DNA of 64,000 bases from Gimesia fumaroli (GTDB lineage Bacteria; Planctomycetota; Planctomycetia; Planctomycetales; Planctomycetaceae): positions 1,645,501 through 1,709,500 of the forward strand of contig NZ_CP037452.1 in assembly GCF_007754425.1 (NCBI RefSeq), in the 5' to 3' direction. Under the pieces are notes generated by a model. That model saw nothing but the letters and a program-made list of their open reading frames with translations. It made no database searches and was not told where the DNA came from. This document shows positions 59,345 through 64,000 of the stretch, one piece after another. Both the position numbers and the translations under genes were made by a program. Position 1 is the first letter of the stretch. Each line of letters opens with the position of its first letter.

Positions 59345-60745
59345 TTATTTCCGCTCGCTGGCTTCCGTGGGGCCTGCCTGAACCGGAGCGGGCTTTGGTT
59401 CCAGGAATTCGAGACTGAGCACGATGTCGGTGTCTCGATTGCCCAGTTGTTCAACCAGTTTTTCGTCGACTGTAAAGACAAAAGAGATCTGTTTGCCTGT
59501 TGGTGCTGTGCAGAGGTAATAAATCCATTGCACGGGAATTTCATTCGCTTTACCGGCTACTGTGACGCGATGAATGTATCGACCATCTTTGGGAGAGAGG
59601 TTTTCCGCTTTAAGAATCTTGATTAATTGATCACCCAGTGAAGTACGAATGTCTTGTTGGAACTGTTCTTCGGGCGTGTGTTCGCCTGCTTTTACAGCCG
59701 GGATCTTTGAGATATTGGCCTGGGCAATCAGGCTGCCTTTATCCAGTAATCGCAGGACGGCGACCTGTCCGGTCTGATGAAAAACATACCAGTCTCTTGG
59801 CAGTAAGAGGCGGACATCCCAGGGGGGCTCGAAGCTCAGGTACTTTGCTTCCGGTTTCGTTTCAAGTGGGATCGAAGCGAGTACTTCATCGGTAAGGGGC
59901 CCCGGTGCTGGTGCCAGTTTGCGGTCCCAGTTGACATGTGCAGTCACTTTCATACCCGGACTGACAGAGCCGACAGACCGCTTTTCTTTCTGCTCCAACT
60001 CCAGATGGCTGATGAAGTTTTGGTCTAAACGAAACTGAATTTTCCCTGTTACCGAAATTTCTGTTTGCGCACCGACAGTGGCACCTTCGATACTCCCTTG
60101 AAAGCTGATGACGGCCAGATCGCCTTCGACCGACTCCAGTTTGCAGGTCAATTCTGATTTGAGGACGGCTTCAAGTCCTGTTAACGACTGGATGACCCAG
60201 CGATCGGGAGTCCAGGCTTCGCCGACTTCGACATCAGATTGTGGCAGGAGTGCGATTACGGGCAGGCTGTCTCCCGGTGAGTTCAGCAACTCCAGTTCGG
60301 ACGGCATCAGGGGGCTTGTAGGAGAGTGCAGAGAGAGGCCTTCCGTTTTGCCTTCCGCCACAATCATACGGTGTTTGTCTCTTCCGCGAGCAAATGTTTT
60401 TTGTCCCTGCACGTCAATGTTGGCCGTTGCCGATTCATAGTAACGCAGAGATCGGAGTGCTTCAGCGTCGCGTCCGGTTCCTGGGAGTCTGCGTTCCAGG
60501 TATTGTAGCTTGCCTTCCACATTCAGCGTCAGTGATCTGGCTTTGCCCGATTTGATTGCCGTTTCGAGTTGACCTTCCACGTTGATTGTGGAGTCCACGT
60601 TAAAGGTGCGAGAGTCTTGAATGGGTTCTCTGAATTCATAAGTTTCCGCATCCGCTGATTTCAGATCTGAAATCAGATTGACCGCCAACAGCGAAATGAG
60701 GAAACACAAAATCCGTGAGGGAATCGCAGCACTCAATGAAAACAT
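59345..60745 (-). CDS. exported hypothetical protein
   Basis: 466 residues with a signal peptide (about 8-31). It is mainly beta-strand with alternating hydrophobic/polar residues (LTLNVEGKLQYLERRLPG, ISVTGKIQFRLDQNF) and no catalytic motif I recognise. The start is ATG 60745 with GGAG 8 nt upstream; an in-frame ATG at 60766 is less likely. It precedes the degenerate GGDEF gene, separated by 276 bp with no structure seen. Function unknown. Confidence 0.72.
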   Translation of the reverse strand: MFSLSAAIPSRILCFLISLLAVNLISDLKSADAETYEFREPIQDSRTFNVDSTINVEGQLETAIKSGKARSLTLNVEGKLQYLERRLPGTGRDAEALRSLRYYESATANIDVQGQKTFARGRDKHRMIVAEGKTEGLSLHSPTSPLMPSELELLNSPGDSLPVIALLPQSDVEVGEAWTPDRWVIQSLTGLEAVLKSELTCKLESVEGDLAVISFQGSIEGATVGAQTEISVTGKIQFRLDQNFISHLELEQKEKRSVGSVSPGMKVTAHVNWDRKLAPAPGPLTDEVLASIPLETKPEAKYLSFEPPWDVRLLLPRDWYVFHQTGQVAVLRLLDKGSLIAQANISKIPAVKAGEHTPEEQFQQDIRTSLGDQLIKILKAENLSPKDGRYIHRVTVAGKANEIPVQWIYYLCTAPTGKQISFVFTVDEKLVEQLGNRDTDIVLSLEFLEPKPAPVQAGPTEASERK

Positions 60746-60801
60746 TCGGAAGGCTCCGTAAATCAAGCGTCCATACTGATTGGAGAATGTTAGAAGGAAA
60801 T

Positions 60802-62715
60802 TTACTCGTTTACCGCAACTTTAGTCTGGTGAGCCATTTCGCGTGATGTTGCCAGGATTCCAGCCACATCCAGACCCAGGTCGACCAGTAATTCGCTCCG
60901 GTTGCCATGTTCAATGTATCGGTCCGGAATCCCCAGTCGTTTGAGGTGACTGGTATTCAGGCCTGCCTCATTGGCTGATTCCAGAACCGCTGAACCAAAA
61001 CCGCCACAGAGTGTACCTTCTTCAACGGTAATCACAAAGCCCGATTCCTGAATCGCCCGATGAATGACCTCGGCATCGATGGGTTTGGCAAAACGGGCGT
61101 TGATGACGCCAACATCAAGGCCTTCTTCCCGGAGTTGCTCGGCGACCTGGATACAATTGGTGAACAGGGAACCAAATGCGATGAGCATGCCATCCTTGCC
61201 CCAGACATAGACTTCCGATTTGCCCAATTCCACGGGAGCGACCTTGCGTTCGACCGAATCTGCGGGGGCTTTCGGGTAGCGCAGGGCTGTGGGGCCGTCA
61301 TAATTCAGGGAGAATTCGAGCATCGGTTCGACATCTCGGGCATCCCCGGGGGACATCATCACGATATTGGGGAAGCAGCGCATATAAGTATTGTCAAACG
61401 CGCCGTGGTGTGTGGGACCGTCTTCTCCGGCAATTCCTGCCCGATCCATACAGAAGGTAACGGGAAGGTTTTGTAGTGAGACTTCCTGGAAAATATGGTC
61501 GAAGCTACGTTGCAGGAACGTGCTGTAGATATCAACAATCGGCCTAAGACCCGCTTTTGCCATCCCCCCAGCGAAGGCGACAGCGTGTGCTTCACAGATG
61601 CCGGTATCAAAAAAACGATCCGGGAATCCATCACGGATTTTACCCAGTTTATTGCCGGCACACATGGCGGCAGTCAGGACCACGACCCGTTCGTTGTCTG
61701 TCATCGCCTGGAAGACAGCGCTGCTGACCACATCGGTGAATCCTTTGGATGCACTGCTGCCCGGTTTCTCGATGGGCACAATTTCGTTTTCTTCGTTTCG
61801 TTGGAAGGGAGCTGGTGCGTGGAAGGAGACTGGGTCGTTTGTAGCCGGTTCGAAACCGTGTCCTTTTTCGGTTAAGACGTGCAGCAATACAGGGCCTTTG
61901 ATGTTTTTGATCATCTCCAGGTAGCCGGACAGTTCTTCAATATTATGACCGTCCACGGGGCCGATGTAGCGGAAGCCCATTTCTTCAAACAGCATCCCGC
62001 CATGCAGGAAACCTTTAACGGCTTCTTTGAAGCTGCCCAGCGTGTGTTCCATTGACTCGCCTACGACGGGAACTTTGTTCAATAACCAGGAGACATCTCG
62101 CTTTAAGCCATTGTAGAAGGGAGCAACGCGGGCTTTATCCAGATATTTTGCCAAGCCGCCGACGCGGGGACAGATTCCCATTTTGTTATCATTGAGAATA
62201 ACGAGCACGTCTTTATTCAGGCCGGCTGCATTATTCATGGCTTCGAAGACAACGCCTGAGGGAAGGGCGCCGTCGCCGATTACAGCTACTGATTTACGTT
62301 CCGTTTCACCAGTCAGGTCGTCGCCCGCTTTCAAACCCAGGACGGTCGAAACGCTGGCACCCGCGTGACCGGTCATGAACAGGTCATATTCACTTTCTTC
62401 CGGATTGGGGTAACCCATCAATCCCCCTTTGCGACGGATTGTGGAAATCTGGGAGTAGCGACCTGTGAGTAATTTGTGGGGGTAGATTTGGTGCCCGGTA
62501 TCCCAAATGAGTCGATCTTTTGAAAAGTCATAGGCGAGATGCAGGGCAATACAGAGTTCGACGACGCCGAGATTACTGGCAAAGTGGGCTGAGCGATCTT
62601 CCACGACCGTACATAAAACTTCACGAATCTCTGCAGCGAGGGTTTCGAGTTCACTCCCGGATAAAGCTTGCATATCAAGCGGTGACTTGATCCGTGGCAG
62701 TATTTCGATTTTCAT
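60802..62715 (-). CDS. dxs: 1-deoxy-D-xylulose-5-phosphate synthase
   Basis: 637 residues. It makes DXP from pyruvate and glyceraldehyde-3-phosphate, first step of the MEP pathway. Seen: thiamine diphosphate motif GDGALPSGVVFEAMNNA...NDNKMG, LIWDTGHQIYPHKLLTGR, and DRAGIAGEDGPTHHGAFD in the middle domain. The start is ATG 62713-62715, which overlaps the ispA TGA as TGATG, giving translational coupling. An in-frame ATG at 62796 would add 27 residues that overlap ispA. Confidence 0.97.
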   Translation of the reverse strand: MKIEILPRIKSPLDMQALSGSELETLAAEIREVLCTVVEDRSAHFASNLGVVELCIALHLAYDFSKDRLIWDTGHQIYPHKLLTGRYSQISTIRRKGGLMGYPNPEESEYDLFMTGHAGASVSTVLGLKAGDDLTGETERKSVAVIGDGALPSGVVFEAMNNAAGLNKDVLVILNDNKMGICPRVGGLAKYLDKARVAPFYNGLKRDVSWLLNKVPVVGESMEHTLGSFKEAVKGFLHGGMLFEEMGFRYIGPVDGHNIEELSGYLEMIKNIKGPVLLHVLTEKGHGFEPATNDPVSFHAPAPFQRNEENEIVPIEKPGSSASKGFTDVVSSAVFQAMTDNERVVVLTAAMCAGNKLGKIRDGFPDRFFDTGICEAHAVAFAGGMAKAGLRPIVDIYSTFLQRSFDHIFQEVSLQNLPVTFCMDRAGIAGEDGPTHHGAFDNTYMRCFPNIVMMSPGDARDVEPMLEFSLNYDGPTALRYPKAPADSVERKVAPVELGKSEVYVWGKDGMLIAFGSLFTNCIQVAEQLREEGLDVGVINARFAKPIDAEVIHRAIQESGFVITVEEGTLCGGFGSAVLESANEAGLNTSHLKRLGIPDRYIEHGNRSELLVDLGLDVAGILATSREMAHQTKVAVNE

Positions 62716-63611
62716 CAGTGGTCTCGTTCCAATATAAAATGGGCCAGTTCTTCCAATCGTTGGCCGTGGCTCCCTAGTGGGGCGATCGAGAGGCACGCTT
62801 CGTCAATCAAATTTTTAGCGCGTTGGCGACTTTCTTCAACGCCAATCAGGGAGGGGTAGGTTAATTTACCGTGTTCGGCGTCTTTTCGCACGCCTTTTCC
62901 CATTTTTTCTTCATCACCGGTTAAATCAAGCAGATCATCGGTAATTTGAAATGCCAAACCTATGCAAGTGCCGTATCTTTCCAGCTTTTCCAGGGTTACA
63001 GCATCTGCACCTGCAATCCGGGCTCCCAGTGTGAGGGCACTGCAAATCAGTCGACCTGTTTTACGGCGGTGAATTGCTTCCAGTTGTTCCAGAGTCGAGT
63101 GTTCTCGATGCTCTGATTCTAAGTCTGCGACTTGTCCTCCTACCATTCCGGCGGCACCTGCGGCATTCGCCAGGTCAACACAACATTCAGCGGCACAAGA
63201 CTTTGCAGCTATTTGTCCCGACATAATCTCAAAGGCGCGGGTTAACAAAGCGTCGCCAGCGAGAATCGCGTTGGCTTCTCCGAATTTGATATGATTTGTC
63301 GGCATTCCCCGACGGAGTTCGTCGTCATCCATGGCCGGTAAATCATCGTGAATCAGGGAGTATGTGTGCACCATTTCAATGGCACAGGCGGCTGGAAGTG
63401 CCTTTTCCTTTTCTCCACCACAGGCTTCACAGCTGAGTAGCACCAGAATCGGCCGCAGCCGTTTTCCCCCTGCGGAAAGGCTATAAGACATTGCTTCTCT
63501 AAGAATCGGGGGACAGTCAGCTGATTGATCGAGGGCATTGAGGAGGTGGCGATTGACCAGGGTCTGAAGTTCGCTCCAGGCTTCTTTAAAGGAAAGAGAA
63601 TTATGACTCAT
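62715..63611 (-). CDS. ispA: polyprenyl (geranyl/farnesyl) diphosphate synthase
   Basis: 298 residues. First Asp-rich motif HDDLPAMDDDELRRG and second FQITDDLLDLTGD carry the magnesium ligands; GGKRLRPILV binds IPP phosphate. The length and motifs fit a short-chain (C15) synthase of the IspA type, though C20 cannot be ruled out. It overlaps dxs by one base; together they feed isoprenoid and undecaprenyl synthesis. No ribosome site is seen before the ATG. Confidence 0.95.
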   Translation of the reverse strand: MSHNSLSFKEAWSELQTLVNRHLLNALDQSADCPPILREAMSYSLSAGGKRLRPILVLLSCEACGGEKEKALPAACAIEMVHTYSLIHDDLPAMDDDELRRGMPTNHIKFGEANAILAGDALLTRAFEIMSGQIAAKSCAAECCVDLANAAGAAGMVGGQVADLESEHREHSTLEQLEAIHRRKTGRLICSALTLGARIAGADAVTLEKLERYGTCIGLAFQITDDLLDLTGDEEKMGKGVRKDAEHGKLTYPSLIGVEESRQRAKNLIDEACLSIAPLGSHGQRLEELAHFILERDH

Positions 63612-63647
63612 TCAATCATGATCTTTGTTTGTAGTTGCAGATAAATC

Positions 63648-64000
63648 TCAGTCTGATTCAGTCGCTGTGGCCAGTAGCAGCCCGATTTCGCAGGCTTTCA
63701 GATATTCATCAATCATCAATGTTTCGTTTGTGGTGTGGATGTCCTGCTGGCCGCATCCGAGTGTGACAGTCGGAAATCCATGCGCGGCCATCCAGTTGGC
63801 GTCCAGCCCTCCATTGCCGATCGTTAACTCGGGAGTCCCTCCCTGTTTTTGAATGGCCTGTTTTGCGATTTGGACGGCAGGTTCTTCTTCCGAAAGTCGA
63901 AAGGAATCATATTTTAAATGTGATTCGAAAGAAATACTCCCGCGCTTTCCGAGACTGTTTTTCGTGGTTTTTGCAGAGTTTTGGAAGGCTTTTTTGAATT
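63648..64000 (-). CDS. M20-type metallopeptidase C-terminus (3' partial)
   Basis: The minus-strand frame is open from the window edge (64000) to a TGA at 63648-63650. The 116 visible residues include NGGLDANWMAAHGFPTVTLG and QQDIHTTNETLMIDEYLK, which match the C-terminal dimer/active-site end of peptidase T-like M20 enzymes, including the HTTNE block near the last metal ligand. Its N-terminus is beyond the window. It is 36 bp upstream of ispA on the same strand. Confidence 0.75.
   Translation of the reverse strand, partial: FKKAFQNSAKTTKNSLGKRGSISFESHLKYDSFRLSEEEPAVQIAKQAIQKQGGTPELTIGNGGLDANWMAAHGFPTVTLGCGQQDIHTTNETLMIDEYLKACEIGLLLATATESD

Overview
The window is chromosomal DNA of about 50% GC from a planctomycete, most like a marine Gimesia/Planctomyces-type organism. 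This is inferred from the family mix: a DUF1559 protein with prepilin-like N-terminus and H-x9-DG-type tail, two formylglycine sulfatases beside a DUF1080 (3-keto-disaccharide hydrolase) protein, DUF1573, an excisionase-type HTH fused to a receiver domain, a beta-helix/cytochrome c fusion and B-type (SdhCAB) succinate dehydrogenase. No rRNA, tRNA, CRISPR array, insertion sequence or prophage was seen. Most of the window is core genome; the interest lies in intergenic regulation and a few unusual fusions.

Layout. 1-9.9 kb (+): end of a zinc-ribbon membrane protein, ruvB, mnmG, a 480 bp gap with a candidate small RNA, an HTH-receiver regulator with a histidine kinase, an NhaC-type antiporter, and a DapA/NAL-family aldolase. 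9.9-23.1 kb (-): alaS translationally coupled to an HtrA-like protease, recA, a CYTH protein, a tetraheme lipoprotein, DUF1573, an O-antigen ligase/TPR protein and a WecA/MraY-type transferase. 23.4-31.8 kb: a methyltransferase-like protein, sulfatase, two paralogous TPR proteins with sigma-54-like promoters flanking a lipoprotein, a second sulfatase and a DUF1080 protein. 31.9-42.5 kb: proS (-), then a two-exoribonuclease operon (YhaM + RNase R), sdhCAB with a switch-like leader, and gcvT. 42.7-52.6 kb: desaturase with an operator cluster, small conserved protein, MFS transporter, ABC exporter, DHOD-like enzyme, S41 protease and TetR regulator. 53-58 kb (+): DUF1559, aldehyde dehydrogenase, beta-helix/diheme cytochrome. 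58-64 kb (-): degenerate GGDEF protein, secreted hypothetical, and an M20 peptidase-ispA-dxs isoprenoid cluster.

The strongest candidates for undescribed biology are the sdhCAB leader (37622-37679), where two perfect long helices interleave; the structured leader and stacked dyads before the DUF1559 gene (52732-52910); the sigma-54-like twin TPR locus (26191-29378); and the promoter-hairpin-terminator unit after mnmG (4150-4377). All were found by eye; no folding, alignment or database search was run.
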